From assembly GCF_018130465.1 (NCBI RefSeq), contig NZ_JAFCKJ010000003.1, positions 682,001-746,000 on the forward strand: a stretch of DNA of 64,000 nt, given 5' to 3'. Below, piece by piece: positions 8,743 to 17,104 of the stretch. The notes below the pieces were generated by a model. That model ran no database searches, was not told the DNA's origin, and saw nothing but the letters and a program-made list of their open reading frames with translations. Position numbers and translations under genes: made by a program. The number at the start of each line of letters is the position of its first letter. Position 1 is the stretch's first letter. The stretch is from Bradyrhizobium canariense. Lineage in GTDB: Bacteria > Pseudomonadota > Alphaproteobacteria > Rhizobiales > Xanthobacteraceae.

Positions 8743-8982
8743 TTAGCTCTTCGCGTTCTTCTCGAGAAACTTCGTTGCGTCGCCGACGGTGAGAATCGTT
8801 TCCGCGGCGTCGTCCGGAATCTCGCAACCGAATTCTTCTTCGAACGCCATCACCAGCTCGACGGTGTCCAGACTGTCGGCGCCGAGGTCGTCGATGAAGC
8901 TCGCAGCATCGACAACCTTCTCGGGTTCAACACCAAGGTGTTCGACCACGATCTTCTTAACCCGCTCGCCAATCTCACTCAT
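8743..8982 (-). CDS. acpP: Acyl carrier protein
   Basis: This is the 79-residue carrier of growing acyl chains. Ser37 in the [10 protein letters not shown] motif is the site for the 4'-phosphopantetheine arm. The protein is short, acidic and helical ([16 protein letters not shown]), exactly as expected. GAGG lies upstream of ATG 8982. The 310-bp spacer upstream suggests its own promoter, in line with the high expression of acpP in other bacteria. Confidence 0.98.
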   Translation of the reverse strand: MSEIGERVKKIVVEHLGVEPEKVVDAASFIDDLGADSLDTVELVMAFEEEFGCEIPDDAAETILTVGDATKFLEKNAKS

Positions 8983-9132
8983 TGCATAACCTCGTGTTGT
9001 TCCCTGTAGACCCGACCCCCCGGGACGATACGAGCCGTCGTGGTCGTTGACTGCCTTCGCTTACGAACTTTGATCTGGCCCCACCCTAACCGATGCAGGC
9101 CCGGCGAATGACAGCCAAGGCTCCGCATCGCC

Positions 9133-9159
9133 AATATACAGGGTTTCAAAAACCTGCAA
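9133..9159 (-). promoter_or_regulatory. Candidate acpP promoter
   Basis: On the minus strand TTGCAG (9159-9154) and TATATT (9138-9133) are 15 bp apart, a slightly short sigma-70-type pair. They lie about 150 bp before acpP. The 309-bp gap 8983-9291 otherwise shows no convincing coding frame; two short open frames there lack ribosome binding sites. The spacing is imperfect, so this is only a candidate. Confidence 0.3.
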
Positions 9160-9260
9160 TGGCGTTCTTTGCCCATCCGTTGAAGGTCCGGTTATCATAC
9201 TTCAATTGCCTTGACTACAAGCCTCATTTCGCTCCGGAAACGGCCGTTTGCCGTATCCGG

Positions 9261-9279
9261 CACCGCCAAGGGGGCGGTG
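9261..9279 (-). terminator. Weak hairpin downstream of fabG
   Basis: CACCGCC (9261-9267) and GGCGGTG (9273-9279) form a 7-bp stem with a 5-nt loop about 12 nt past the fabG stop. No U-run follows in the fabG direction, so termination may be partial and transcription may continue into acpP. Confidence 0.35.
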
Positions 9280-9291
9280 CGGCATGAGGCG

Positions 9292-10029
9292 TCAGATCAT
9301 GGCCATGCCGCCGTTGACGTGGATGGTTTGGCCGGTGACATAGGCCGCTTCGTTCGAACTCAGGTAGACGGCGGCCGCCGCGATGTCCTCAGGCGTCCCC
9401 AGGCGATTGGCCGGAACCTTGGTCAGAATCGTTTCGCGCTGCTTGTCGTTGAGCGCATCGGTCATCGGCGTCTTGATGAAGCCGGGCGCGATGCAGTTCG
9501 CGGTGACGCCGCGCTTGGCGTATTCGGCACCCAACGTCTTGATCATGCCGATCAGGCCCGCCTTCGACGCGGTATAATTGCCCTGCCCCGGATTGCCGGT
9601 GACGCCGACCACCGAGGTGATGGCGATGATGCGGCCGAAGCGCTTGCGCATCATCAATTTGGTGGCAGCGCGGGCGAGCCGGAAGGTCGAGGTCAAATTG
9701 ATGTTGATGACCTCCTCCCAGTCCTCGTCACGGAGCTGCACGAAGAGATTGTCGCGGGTGATGCCGGCATTGGCGACGAGGATGTCGACCTGTCCCATCG
9801 CCGCTTCCGCAGCGGGCACCAGCGCCTCGACCTCGTCGGCCTTGGAGAGATTGCAGGGCAGCACATGGGTGCGCTCGCCGAGCTTGCCGGCAAGCTCATC
9901 CAGCACTTCCTTGCGCGTCCCCGATATCGCGACGGTGGCGCCCTGCGCGTGCAGCGCCTGTGCGATCGCGCCGCCGATGCCGCCGGTTGCGCCGGTGACG
10001 AGCGCCTTTTTGCCAGTCAGATCGAACAT
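9292..10029 (-). CDS. fabG: 3-oxoacyl-ACP reductase
   Basis: This NADPH-dependent short-chain dehydrogenase reduces 3-oxoacyl-ACP in fatty acid elongation. The 245-residue protein has the cofactor loop TGATGGIGGAIA, NAGITRDN, catalytic Ser in ITSVVGVTGNPGQ, and the YTASKAG catalytic Tyr/Lys motif. I placed the start at ATG 10029, not the in-frame TTG at 10044, because GGAGGA sits 8 nt before it. It lies between fabD and acpP on the same strand. Position and motifs make FabG much more likely than another SDR. Confidence 0.96.
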   Translation of the reverse strand: MFDLTGKKALVTGATGGIGGAIAQALHAQGATVAISGTRKEVLDELAGKLGERTHVLPCNLSKADEVEALVPAAEAAMGQVDILVANAGITRDNLFVQLRDEDWEEVININLTSTFRLARAATKLMMRKRFGRIIAITSVVGVTGNPGQGNYTASKAGLIGMIKTLGAEYAKRGVTANCIAPGFIKTPMTDALNDKQRETILTKVPANRLGTPEDIAAAAVYLSSNEAAYVTGQTIHVNGGMAMI

Positions 10030-10045
10030 CGATAACTCCTCCAAA

Positions 10046-10090
10046 GCACGATCCGGAAAAGTGCGCAGCGGTTTTCCGAAAGGATCGTGC
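10046..10090. repeat. 45-bp palindromic repeat, copy 1
   Basis: GCACGATCC (10046-10054) and GGATCGTGC (10082-10090) are perfect inverted arms around GGAAAAGTGCGCAGCGGTTT. The same element occurs inverted at 42330-42374. It sits in the 102-bp spacer between fabD and fabG and ends just before the fabG ribosome binding site. I recall this repeat as frequent in Rhizobiales intergenic regions. Confidence 0.7.
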
Positions 10091-10131
10091 GTAAACTAAA
10101 GAACTCAAGCGCGACGACGAACCATCGCGCT

Positions 10132-11091
10132 TCAGGCCTGCTTCGCAGCGGCCAATGCATCCCTGGCGGCAGCAATATCGTTGGGACCACCAACCGCAAC
10201 GCCGACGGCACCGTCTGCGATACGCTTGACGAGGCCGGTCAGCACCTTGCCGGCACCGATCTCGAAGAAACGGGTGACGCCCTGCCCTGCCATATAGGCA
10301 ACCGACTCGCGCCAGCGCACGGTGCCGGTGACCTGCTCAACCAGGCGGCGGCGAATCTCGTCGGGATCGGTGATCGCGCTCGCCAGCACGTTCGACACCA
10401 GCGGGCTCGCCGGCGCCTTGATCGTGACCTTGGCCAGCGCCTCCGCCATCGCGTCGGCAGCCGGCTGCATCAGCTTGCAATGGAACGGCGCGGACACCGG
10501 CAGCAACATCGCGCGCTTGGCGCCCTTGGTTTTGGCGATCTCGACGGCGCGATCGACCGCGGCCTTGTCGCCGGAGACGACCACTTGGCCGCCGCCATTG
10601 TCGTTGGCGGCCTGGCAGACCTGGCCCTGAGCGGCCTCGCCCGCGACCGCCACGGCGGCCTCGTAGTCGAGGCCGAGCAGAGCGGCCATCGCACCGACGC
10701 CGACCGGCACGGCTTTTTGCATTGCGAGACCGCGGATGCGAAGCAGCCGCGCGGTGTCGGAGATGGTCAGGCTGCCGGCCGCAGCCAGCGCCGAATATTC
10801 ACCGAGCGAGTGGCCGGCGACGAAGGCCGCATCCCGCCCCACGGAAAACCCGGCTTCGGCCTCCAGCACGCGCAGGGTGGCGACAGACACCGCCATCAGG
10901 GCCGGCTGGGCGTTTTCGGTGAGCTGGAGGGTTTCGGCCGGACCATCCCAGATGGTCGCCGTCAGCTTCTCCCCCAGCGCGGCATCGACCTCGTCGAACA
11001 CGGCGCGCGCCACCGGAAAGGCATCGGCCAGGGCCTTGCCCATGCCGACCGCCTGGGAACCCTGCCCCGGAAATGTGAATGCTGCCGTCAT
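10132..11091 (-). CDS. fabD: Malonyl-CoA:ACP transacylase
   Basis: FabD moves malonyl groups from CoA to acyl carrier protein, supplying the extender for FabF. The 319-residue protein starts TAAFTFPGQGSQAVGMG, has the catalytic serine in AGHSLGEYSAL, and the catalytic His in VSAPFHCKLMQP. I set the start at ATG 11091 because AGGGAG lies upstream and the first beta strand begins right after it; an upstream in-frame extension to 11181 has no family support. First gene of the fab cluster. Confidence 0.96.
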   Translation of the reverse strand: MTAAFTFPGQGSQAVGMGKALADAFPVARAVFDEVDAALGEKLTATIWDGPAETLQLTENAQPALMAVSVATLRVLEAEAGFSVGRDAAFVAGHSLGEYSALAAAGSLTISDTARLLRIRGLAMQKAVPVGVGAMAALLGLDYEAAVAVAGEAAQGQVCQAANDNGGGQVVVSGDKAAVDRAVEIAKTKGAKRAMLLPVSAPFHCKLMQPAADAMAEALAKVTIKAPASPLVSNVLASAITDPDEIRRRLVEQVTGTVRWRESVAYMAGQGVTRFFEIGAGKVLTGLVKRIADGAVGVAVGGPNDIAAARDALAAAKQA

Positions 11092-11264
11092 CGGCGCTCC
11101 CTGCTTGTCGGGCGTGATCCCTGCGAGAACCGGCAGCCGATTACGCACGGCCTTAGGCCATGGTTCCGGATCATGCACCAAAGGGGGCCGTAGACACTGT
11201 CCGGGGCCGGAATGTCAAGCCAAGATAGGAACTTCGACCACCATTCAACTGGAGAGACGGGCCC

Positions 11265-12290
11265 CTAAAATCCGCCGGCCGTCTGGTTGGCGTCGACCTC
11301 AGACCCCGCCTGCGCGCGGCGCGCGCTGTTGACCAATTGCCCCGGCCGGTCATCGCGGTTCGGCTTCGCGGTCGCAAGCCGCAGCACGGCGGCGTAACTC
11401 GGTTGCACCTCCATGCGGCCCGCATGCCGGCTCTCGCTCAGCAGGCGGTGAACCTTCGGCAGATTGTAGCAGGGCACGTAGAACAAGAGATGATGTTCGA
11501 GGTGGTAGTTCACGTAGTACGGCGCGATGAACAGGCGCTCGAGGAAATTGGCGTAGGTGGTGCGGGTGTTGCGCAGGGGATCACTGCTGTCAGGCACGAC
11601 CGCATGCTCGGCGATGTTGCGGATACGGGTGATGACCATCATCCAGGTCAGGAGCGGCACCAGCCATAGCAGCGGATAGGCCCACCACACGCCGGCCGCC
11701 GTGAGCGCTGCGAACATCGCGCCATTGACCAGACATTGCGGGCCAAGCTTCTCCCAAAAATGCGCCGCGCGCTGCCGCAACGACCAGTCCTTCGGTCCGA
11801 GCGCATTGAGCAACTGCGCCTTGCGCTGCTGGTAGCCGGTCTGCCCGGTGAGGTCGCGAATGAACTTGCGGCGATAGCTCAGCTTCGTGATCGGAAACGG
11901 CGCCGACAGCACGAGATCAGGATCATCCTCCTGCTGGGTGCGCGCATGGTGCTGAAGGTGATAACGCCGGTAGCTGCGCGTCTCCGCGAAGAGTGGATAG
12001 GCGCAGAACCACTGGCTCAAGGTCAGATTGGTTTTCTCGTCGGCGGACAGGCAGCCATGCGCGCCGTCATGCATGAGGATCGCGAGCCCGAGCTGGCGCG
12101 AGCCGATGATGGCGACGGCGAGGATATAGGTGATCGGATTGGGCCACCACGCGACCAAGGCAATTGCGGCGATGATGAGCGCCCAGGCGTGCGCGATCAG
12201 AGCGACGCCTTTCCAGGTCACGCGCTGGCGCACGTCGGCAAGTTGGTCGTCGGTCAGGAAATCGCGGGCACGCATGCGAAGCGCGGTCAT
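11265..12290 (-). CDS. Membrane fatty acid desaturase
   Basis: This is a di-iron membrane desaturase. The 341-residue protein has the three histidine boxes HDGAH, HLQHH and HLEHH in the usual order and hydrophobic segments between them (ALIIAAIALVAWWPN, YILAVAIIGSRQLGLAILM, LLWLVPLLTWMMV). It follows a TetR gene by 3 nt, so the two form an operon. A palindrome precedes that operon. The pairing resembles regulator/desaturase pairs such as DesT with DesB in Pseudomonas, suggesting control by fatty acid or acyl-CoA. The substrate (acyl chain or another lipid) is not readable. Confidence 0.87.
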   Translation of the reverse strand: MTALRMRARDFLTDDQLADVRQRVTWKGVALIAHAWALIIAAIALVAWWPNPITYILAVAIIGSRQLGLAILMHDGAHGCLSADEKTNLTLSQWFCAYPLFAETRSYRRYHLQHHARTQQEDDPDLVLSAPFPITKLSYRRKFIRDLTGQTGYQQRKAQLLNALGPKDWSLRQRAAHFWEKLGPQCLVNGAMFAALTAAGVWWAYPLLWLVPLLTWMMVITRIRNIAEHAVVPDSSDPLRNTRTTYANFLERLFIAPYYVNYHLEHHLLFYVPCYNLPKVHRLLSESRHAGRMEVQPSYAAVLRLATAKPNRDDRPGQLVNSARRAQAGSEVDANQTAGGF

Positions 12291-12293
12291 GGC

Positions 12294-12998
12294 CTAACCC
12301 TCCTCATTCGAATTACTCGATGCGTCGCGCGCGTCGACGAGGCGCAGCCGCGCAGTGTCATCAGTGGATTTCGCCTGTTCGCCCAGCACGCGCAGCATCT
12401 CGGCGCACAGCGCCTCGGGCGAACGGCCCATGGCGTAACCCTCGAGGATGACGCCGATGGCGACGGCCCAGAACCGCCGCGAACTCTCGTCGGGCGCGCG
12501 CAGGGAGCGCCAGCCGTGCCGCGCGACCTGGCTCGCATAGGCCCGCGCACCTTCACTGTGCAGGCGCTCGATGGTGCGCTCGACCAGCGGCGCGAGATCC
12601 TGGCGCCGCCGCGTCAGCGTCAGCGCCTCGGCGAAGAAGGCCACCGAATCGCTCGCGGTCACGGTCTCAGCCAGCGCATGGGTGTAGTCCCGTGGCGTGC
12701 GCGCCTTCAGCGCCGCCTGCTCGGTCGCCCGCGCCAGATACAGCAGCTCGCGGCAGGCGCATTCGACGAACAGCGCCTCCTTGGTGCGGAAGTAATAGGT
12801 GATCTGGCTCGGAAACGCGTTCGCAACGGTTGCGATGTCGGTGATCGCCGTACCCGACAGCCCCCGCTCCCGAAACAGCGGGCTCGCGGCATCGAGCAGC
12901 AGCGAGCGCATTTTTCGGCCGGCCGACCGCGTGGCGCGGGCGGCGTGCTTGGGGTCGCCTGCCCCCTCGAACGGCTCATGGGCCGACTTTTCTGCCAT
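12294..12998 (-). CDS. TetR family regulator of the desaturase operon
   Basis: The 234-residue protein has an N-terminal TetR helix-turn-helix (GLSGTAITDIATVANAFPSQITYYF is the recognition region, partly quoted here as IATVANAFPSQITYYF) and a divergent ligand domain. It is first in an operon with the desaturase. The start at ATG 12998 was preferred over the in-frame TTG at 13037, because that TTG lies inside the probable operator. An 8-bp inverted repeat 24 bp upstream suggests autoregulation. The inducer is unknown; a lipid or acyl-CoA is a reasonable guess from the neighbour. Confidence 0.85.
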   Translation of the reverse strand: MAEKSAHEPFEGAGDPKHAARATRSAGRKMRSLLLDAASPLFRERGLSGTAITDIATVANAFPSQITYYFRTKEALFVECACRELLYLARATEQAALKARTPRDYTHALAETVTASDSVAFFAEALTLTRRRQDLAPLVERTIERLHSEGARAYASQVARHGWRSLRAPDESSRRFWAVAIGVILEGYAMGRSPEALCAEMLRVLGEQAKSTDDTARLRLVDARDASSNSNEEG

Positions 12999-13015
12999 TG
13001 GGGTCCACTCTCGTT

Positions 13016-13048
13016 GATTTATTTGTATGACATACAAACAAATAAATC
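13016..13048. promoter_or_regulatory. Palindromic operator before TetR-desaturase operon
   Basis: TTTGTATG (13022-13029) and CATACAAA (13031-13038) are perfect inverted arms with a single A between. Outer GATTTA (13016-13021) and TAAATC (13043-13048) extend the symmetry imperfectly. The A+T-rich site stands out in a G+C-rich region and lies 24 bp upstream of the TetR start, as expected for an autoregulatory operator. Confidence 0.7.
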
Positions 13049-13132
13049 AAGCCGGTGTGGTCCGGCATGGTAATGGGCAGTGGATCTGGCCGCCGCATCG
13101 GGACCGTCCGCGCCGAAAACGCCGCCGTAACC

Positions 13133-13160
13133 TTGCCAAGTCAGCCAAAATCCGTATAAG
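13133..13160 (+). promoter_or_regulatory. Candidate rpsF promoter
   Basis: TTGCCA (13133-13138) and TATAAG (13155-13160) are 16 bp apart and match the sigma-70 consensus reasonably. They lie about 190 bp before rpsF. The spacer 13049-13351 (303 bp) holds this pair and a long leader and shows no credible gene. The leader could carry ribosomal-protein autoregulation, but I cannot define a structure. Confidence 0.4.
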
Positions 13161-13351
13161 GCGCGCATCCGCAGACCCCGGCCGGGAGCTGAACGGACGG
13201 TCTCAGCAAATCATTCGTGATTTTGGTGTGGCAGGGCCAGTCGGCCCGTCGTCCCGTGTTTCCGCCTTCTGAGCTTAATCCCAGAGTCCTTTCCGAAGGC
13301 CTCTTAAGGGCTTGACGCCGGGCGATGCGCCAACATGAGGAAAGGACTTCC

Positions 13352-13864
13352 ATGGCTCTCTATGAGCATGTTTTTCTCGCGCGCCAAGACGCGAGCACGC
13401 AGCAGGTCGAAGAGCTGACTGCGCAGATGACCGGCATCGTCGAGGGTCTCGGCGGCAAGGTCACCAAGACCGAGAATTGGGGCGTACGCTCCCTCACCTA
13501 CCGCATGAACAAGAACCGCAAGGCGCATTTCGTGCTGCTCAACATCGACGCGCCGTCCGCGGCGATCGCCGAGATCGAGCGCCAGGAGCGCATCAGCGAA
13601 GACGTGATCCGCTATCTCAGCGTCCGCGTCGAGGAACTCGAGGAAGGCCCGTCCGCGATGATGCGCAAGGCCGACCGTGACCGCGAGCGTGACGACCGTG
13701 GCGGCGGCTTCCGTGGCGATCGCGAAGGCGGTGGCTTCCGTGGCGACCGCGAGGGTGGTTTCCGTGGCGGCGATCGTGAAGGTGGCGGTTTCCGTGGTGA
13801 CCGCGGTCCGCGCCGTCCGCGCGAAGACGCTGAAGCAACCACCACCACGACGGATGGGGAGTAA
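13352..13864 (+). CDS. rpsF: Ribosomal protein bS6 with repetitive C-terminal tail
   Basis: bS6 binds the small-subunit central domain together with bS18, encoded next. The first 100 or so residues are a normal S6 fold ([14 protein letters not shown] ... [19 protein letters not shown]). The last 50 or so are an Arg/Gly/Asp-rich tail with imperfect repeats of GGGFRGDRE. The 170-residue length is greater than the roughly 95-135 residues usual elsewhere; extended tails occur in alphaproteobacteria. ATG 13352 follows GAGGAAAGG. The stop is 5 nt before rpsR. Confidence 0.97.
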   Translation: MALYEHVFLARQDASTQQVEELTAQMTGIVEGLGGKVTKTENWGVRSLTYRMNKNRKAHFVLLNIDAPSAAIAEIERQERISEDVIRYLSVRVEELEEGPSAMMRKADRDRERDDRGGGFRGDREGGGFRGDREGGFRGGDREGGGFRGDRGPRRPREDAEATTTTTDGE

Positions 13865-13869
13865 GAACA

Positions 13870-14109
13870 ATGGCTGAAGCTGGTGCACGCCGCCCGTTTT
13901 TCCGTCGCCGCAAGAGCTGCCCGTTCACGGGCGCGAATGCTCCGAAGATCGACTACAAGGACTCCAAGCTGCTGATGCGTTACGTCTCCGAGCGCGGCAA
14001 GATCGTGCCGAGCCGCATCACCGCGGTGTCCGCGAAGAAGCAGCGTGAGCTCGCCCGCGCCATCAAGCGCGCGCGGTTCCTGGGCCTGCTGCCCTACGTC
14101 ATTCGCTAA
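13870..14109 (+). CDS. rpsR: Ribosomal protein bS18
   Basis: This 79-residue basic protein of the 30S subunit pairs with bS6. It has the hallmark sequence [19 protein letters not shown] and ends [13 protein letters not shown]. It starts 5 nt after rpsF, so the partners are translated from one transcript. A 12-bp hairpin follows the stop and may reduce readthrough into the membrane-protein gene. Confidence 0.98.
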   Translation: MAEAGARRPFFRRRKSCPFTGANAPKIDYKDSKLLMRYVSERGKIVPSRITAVSAKKQRELARAIKRARFLGLLPYVIR

Positions 14110-14117
14110 GACGAATT

Positions 14118-14145
14118 CGGCCGGCGGCGACAGCGCCGCCGGCCG
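14118..14145 (+). terminator. Hairpin after rpsR
   Basis: CGGCCGGCGGCG (14118-14129) and CGCCGCCGGCCG (14134-14145) form a perfect 12-bp stem with an ACAG loop. No U-tract follows directly, so it may be a partial terminator or an mRNA-stabilising end that sets ribosomal-protein levels above those of the next gene. Confidence 0.5.
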
Positions 14146-14238
14146 TACGACCTAGTTTCTCATAAGGCTTCCGGGTCGTCCGGTCGCCGATGGTTGGGGC
14201 GAAATGCCTCTAACCGCTCGGAAGGAGCGGGACAGCTG

Positions 14239-15216
14239 ATGATGGCCTTTGGACTGATAGCCCTGATCGCCGGCGCTGCGTCGGCCCTGATGTTCGCCTC
14301 GATCATTTCGGGCGCGCTGATCTCGCTCGTCCTCTTCTATCTCGCACCGCTGCCGCTGATGGTCGCCTCGATCGGCTGGGGACCGCTTTGCGCGACCCTC
14401 GGCGGCATCGCCGCCGCGCTAGGCCTCGGCGCCCTGTTCGGCCTGCCCTACTGCATCGCCTTCGCCGTCACCGTTGCATTGCCGGCCTGGTGGCTCGGCC
14501 ATCTCGTCCTGCTCAGCCGGCAGGCGGGGCCCGCCGCGCCGGAGACCGCCGCCGAGCCGCCGGCCGAACCTGCGCTCGAGTGGTATCCGGTCGGCCGCAT
14601 CCTGCTGTGGATTGCGGGCTTCGCCACACTGACCACGATCGCCGCCCTGCTCACGCTCGGCACCGACGCCGAGACCATCACCGGCACGCTGCGCCGTGGC
14701 CTGATGCGCCTCCTCCGCGCCGCCGACCCGCAGACCTCCGGCGAGACCGACCAGTTCGTCGACGCACTGGTGCGGATCGCGCCGGCCGCCGCCACCATCG
14801 TCGCGATGATGACGCTGACCCTCAATCTCTGGCTCAGCACCAAGGTGACGGCGACGTCGGGCCGGCTGCGGCGCCCCTGGCCGGACCTGATGACGGCGGA
14901 GCTGCCGCCGATGACGCTCGTGGCGCTCTGCATCGCGCTCGCCTTCTGCTTCACCGGCGGACTGCTTGCGATCGTGGCGCAGATCGCGACGGCGGCGCTG
15001 ATGATGGGATATGCGCTGACCGGCTTTGCCGTGCTGCATACGCTGACGCTGGCGCTGAAGAGCCGCACCTTCTGGCTCGGCTCGACCTACGCCGTCGTGG
15101 TCGTGTTCGGATGGCCCGTCATGGCGATGGTGATCCTCGGCCTCGCGGATGCGGTGTTCGGCCTCCGCGAACGCTTCCTTCGTACGCGCCAGCCACCGCC
15201 GCTGCCGACCTCTTAA
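14239..15216 (+). CDS. DUF2232 family integral membrane protein
   Basis: The 325-residue protein consists largely of hydrophobic segments ([56 protein letters not shown] and others), giving roughly eight membrane spans. Alphaproteobacteria commonly carry a DUF2232 (YybS-like) gene between rpsR and rplI, as here. Its role is not established. ATG 14239 was chosen because GGAG at 14223 precedes it and the hydrophobic region starts right away. The gene ends 62 nt before rplI. Confidence 0.85.
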   Translation: MMAFGLIALIAGAASALMFASIISGALISLVLFYLAPLPLMVASIGWGPLCATLGGIAAALGLGALFGLPYCIAFAVTVALPAWWLGHLVLLSRQAGPAAPETAAEPPAEPALEWYPVGRILLWIAGFATLTTIAALLTLGTDAETITGTLRRGLMRLLRAADPQTSGETDQFVDALVRIAPAAATIVAMMTLTLNLWLSTKVTATSGRLRRPWPDLMTAELPPMTLVALCIALAFCFTGGLLAIVAQIATAALMMGYALTGFAVLHTLTLALKSRTFWLGSTYAVVVVFGWPVMAMVILGLADAVFGLRERFLRTRQPPPLPTS

Positions 15217-15278
15217 GTTCAAGTCCGAAAGTTCAAGTTCGAAATCCAACTCACTCAACACTTCAAAGGAGAACGAAT

Positions 15279-15884
15279 ATGGAAGTCATTTTGCTGGAAC
15301 GCGTCAACAAGCTCGGTCACATGGGCGAAGTCGTGAAGGTTCGCGACGGCTATGCCCGTAATTTCCTGCTCAAGCGTGGCAAGGCGCTGCGCGCCACCGC
15401 CGACAACCGTGCCAAGTACGACGGCATGAAGGCCGATCTCGAGGCTCGCAACCTTGAGTCCAAGGGCGAGGCGTCCAAGGTCGCCGAGAAGATCCAGGGC
15501 AAGAACATCATCGTGATCCGCCAGGCGTCGGAAGCCGGCCAGCTGTTCGGCTCGGTCAACGTGCGCGACATCGTGGTGGCCTTCGAATCCGACGGCGTTT
15601 CGCTGTCCCGCCCGCAGGTTCAGCTCGACGCGCCGATCAAGACCATCGGCAAGCACACCATCACGGTCGCCATTCATCCCGAGGTCGAGATCGAGATCAG
15701 TGTCACCGTGGCGCGCAGCCAGGACGAGGCCGAGCGCATCAACCGCGGCGAAGACATCTCGAACCGCAACGAAGACCGGGATGCTGCCGCCGAAGCGATC
15801 GCAGCCGCCGGCGAGTTCTTCGACCCGGAAGCCCTGCAGGACGACGCCGAGCCGGCGCCGGCTGCAGAAGAGACCGAGAAGTAA
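15279..15884 (+). CDS. rplI: Ribosomal protein bL9
   Basis: bL9 bridges domains of the large subunit near the L1 stalk. The 201-residue protein begins [19 protein letters not shown] and continues [16 protein letters not shown], the N-terminal rRNA-binding signature. A long connecting helix and a C-terminal domain follow. An acidic tail of about 50 residues ([20 protein letters not shown]) extends beyond the E. coli protein, as in other alphaproteobacteria. AAAGGAG precedes ATG 15279. A strong terminator follows. Confidence 0.97.
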   Translation: MEVILLERVNKLGHMGEVVKVRDGYARNFLLKRGKALRATADNRAKYDGMKADLEARNLESKGEASKVAEKIQGKNIIVIRQASEAGQLFGSVNVRDIVVAFESDGVSLSRPQVQLDAPIKTIGKHTITVAIHPEVEIEISVTVARSQDEAERINRGEDISNRNEDRDAAAEAIAAAGEFFDPEALQDDAEPAPAAEETEK

Positions 15885-15909
15885 GCCTCGCATTCGCGCA
15901 GGCTTTCGA

Positions 15910-15945
15910 AGCCCGGCCGCCTCAGGCGGCCGGGCTTTTCGTTTT
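15910..15945 (+). terminator. Rho-independent terminator of the rpsF-rplI operon
   Basis: AGCCCGGCCGCC (15910-15921) and GGCGGCCGGGCT (15925-15936) form a 12-bp stem with a 3-nt TCA loop, followed by TTTTCGTTTT. The loop contains the stop codon of the convergent thioesterase gene, so the element may act in both directions. Confidence 0.88.
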
Positions 15946-16389
15946 GGCGGCGACGTCCTCGCTCAGCATCGCGATCGAGGCGAGCGCCGTTGCCGTATGC
16001 TTCTCGACGCCGCCGCTGACGCAGAAAACGTCGGCTGCGACCACGGAGACCTGACGCCCCGGCTTGATCACCCTCGCCCGGCAGATCAGCTTCTCGCCGG
16101 CCGCGGGCGACAACAGATTGAGCTTGTATTCCGCCGTCAGCGCCGGCTGGCCGCGCGAGGTCGCGGCTGCGATCGTCGTGGCGTTGTCGACCAGGAAGGC
16201 GGTGACGCCGCCATGGAAGAAGCCGTGCTGTTGCAACAGCTCCGGCCGGCGTTGCACCGCGATCGTGCAGGTGCCGCGCGACAATTCGGACAGCTCGGCG
16301 CCGACCAGATTCATGAAACCCTGCCGGCCGACATTGGCGTGGATGCGCTCGGCGATCGGTCCGAATTCGAGATCTGCTTCGGCTCGCAT
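15922..16389 (-). CDS. PaaI-like hotdog-fold thioesterase
   Basis: The 155-residue protein has the hotdog thioesterase pattern: GFFHGGVTAFLVDNATTIAA is the HGG active-site helix of PaaI/YigI-like enzymes, followed by TAEYKLNLLSPA and a strand with VKPGRQVSV-like residues. Such enzymes hydrolyse acyl- or aryl-CoA esters. Start at ATG 16389, preceded by GGAGAGG. It follows a TetR gene by 11 nt and is probably regulated by it. The stop lies in the loop of the rplI terminator. Substrate unknown. Confidence 0.85.
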   Translation of the reverse strand: MRAEADLEFGPIAERIHANVGRQGFMNLVGAELSELSRGTCTIAVQRRPELLQQHGFFHGGVTAFLVDNATTIAAATSRGQPALTAEYKLNLLSPAAGEKLICRARVIKPGRQVSVVAADVFCVSGGVEKHTATALASIAMLSEDVAAKTKSPAA

Positions 16390-16400
16390 GAGGCCTCTCC

Positions 16401-16997
16401 TTATTGATTGTTGATACGATCGGGCGGCCGTAGCGCGCGGCTGGCACAGGCGATCAACGTGTCGGTCTCGGCGCGCGGATCGGCGCGGTCGCGTCCCGAC
16501 AGGAAGGCGCGGCAAAAAATCTGCGCCGGACCGATGAGCTGGCTGACGAACATCACCGGCGTCATCGGCAAGAGCTCGCCGCGCGCGACCAGGGGCGCGC
16601 GCCAGTGCTCGATGCCTTCGGCAAGGCGCGCATTCTGCGCGCGCTGGGCGTCTCGAACGTCATCGCCCCATTCGCTGCGCGATATCTCGAACAGATAGCG
16701 CGCCTCGCGCCGGCTGGTGACGACCCAGTCGAGATGCGCCCGGATCAGCCGATCGATGCCTTGCCCGGCGTCGGGGACAGGATCGAGCGCGGCCAGGATC
16801 GCGGCGTGATAATGCCGGAGCACCTCCAGGAACAGCACACCGGCCAGCTCCTTCTTCGAGCCGAAGACGTGGAAGAAGCTGCCATTGGAGGTGCGCGCCC
16901 GGGCGCGGATCGCAGCCACCGTGGCAGCTTCGAAGCCGACGCGGTCGAATACGAAAAGCCCCGCCGCCAACAAATCGTCGCGCACGCTTGCCGTCAT
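16401..16997 (-). CDS. TetR family regulator upstream of thioesterase
   Basis: The 198-residue protein has an N-terminal HTH (ATVAAIRARARTSNGSFFHVF) with the typical FxxFGSK-like turn, then a helical ligand domain. It and the PaaI-like gene form a two-gene operon. Two overlapping palindromes lie 20-38 bp upstream of its start, suggesting autoregulation. The thioesterase neighbour hints at an acyl-CoA-type effector; that is inference. Confidence 0.83.
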   Translation of the reverse strand: MTASVRDDLLAAGLFVFDRVGFEAATVAAIRARARTSNGSFFHVFGSKKELAGVLFLEVLRHYHAAILAALDPVPDAGQGIDRLIRAHLDWVVTSRREARYLFEISRSEWGDDVRDAQRAQNARLAEGIEHWRAPLVARGELLPMTPVMFVSQLIGPAQIFCRAFLSGRDRADPRAETDTLIACASRALRPPDRINNQ

Positions 16998-17016
16998 AAA
17001 CGTCTCCTAGAGCACA

Positions 17017-17035
17017 ACTCTAGAGTAATACTCTA
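17017..17035. promoter_or_regulatory. Palindromic operator before TetR-thioesterase operon
   Basis: ACTCTAGAGT (17017-17026) is a perfect palindrome, and TAGAGTA-A-TACTCTA (17021-17035) is a second with 7-bp arms overlapping it. The three ACTCTA/TAGAGT half-sites are evenly placed 20-38 bp upstream of the TetR start, consistent with dimer binding and autorepression. Confidence 0.65.
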
Positions 17036-17052
17036 ATCGGGGTCAAGACGAT

Positions 17053-17080
17053 GCGAAGGCCGCGAGAGCGCGGCCTTCGC
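17053..17080. terminator. Hairpin between TetR operon and cytochrome-like gene
   Basis: GCGAAGGCCGCG (17053-17064) and CGCGGCCTTCGC (17069-17080) form a perfect 12-bp stem with an AGAG loop, 24 nt past the stop of the minus-strand cytochrome-like gene. There is no strong U-run, but position and stability suggest it ends that transcript. Confidence 0.6.
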
Positions 17081-17104
17081 AAGTCGATTGGCGAATATGG
17101 TCGC

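Noticed and set aside
9093-9287. Short frames in the fabG-acpP gap
   Set aside because: No Shine-Dalgarno and a better reading as a promoter/leader of acpP.
13161-13351. S6:S18-type autoregulatory leader before rpsF
   Set aside because: I could not identify the bulged motif with confidence. A covariance search would decide.
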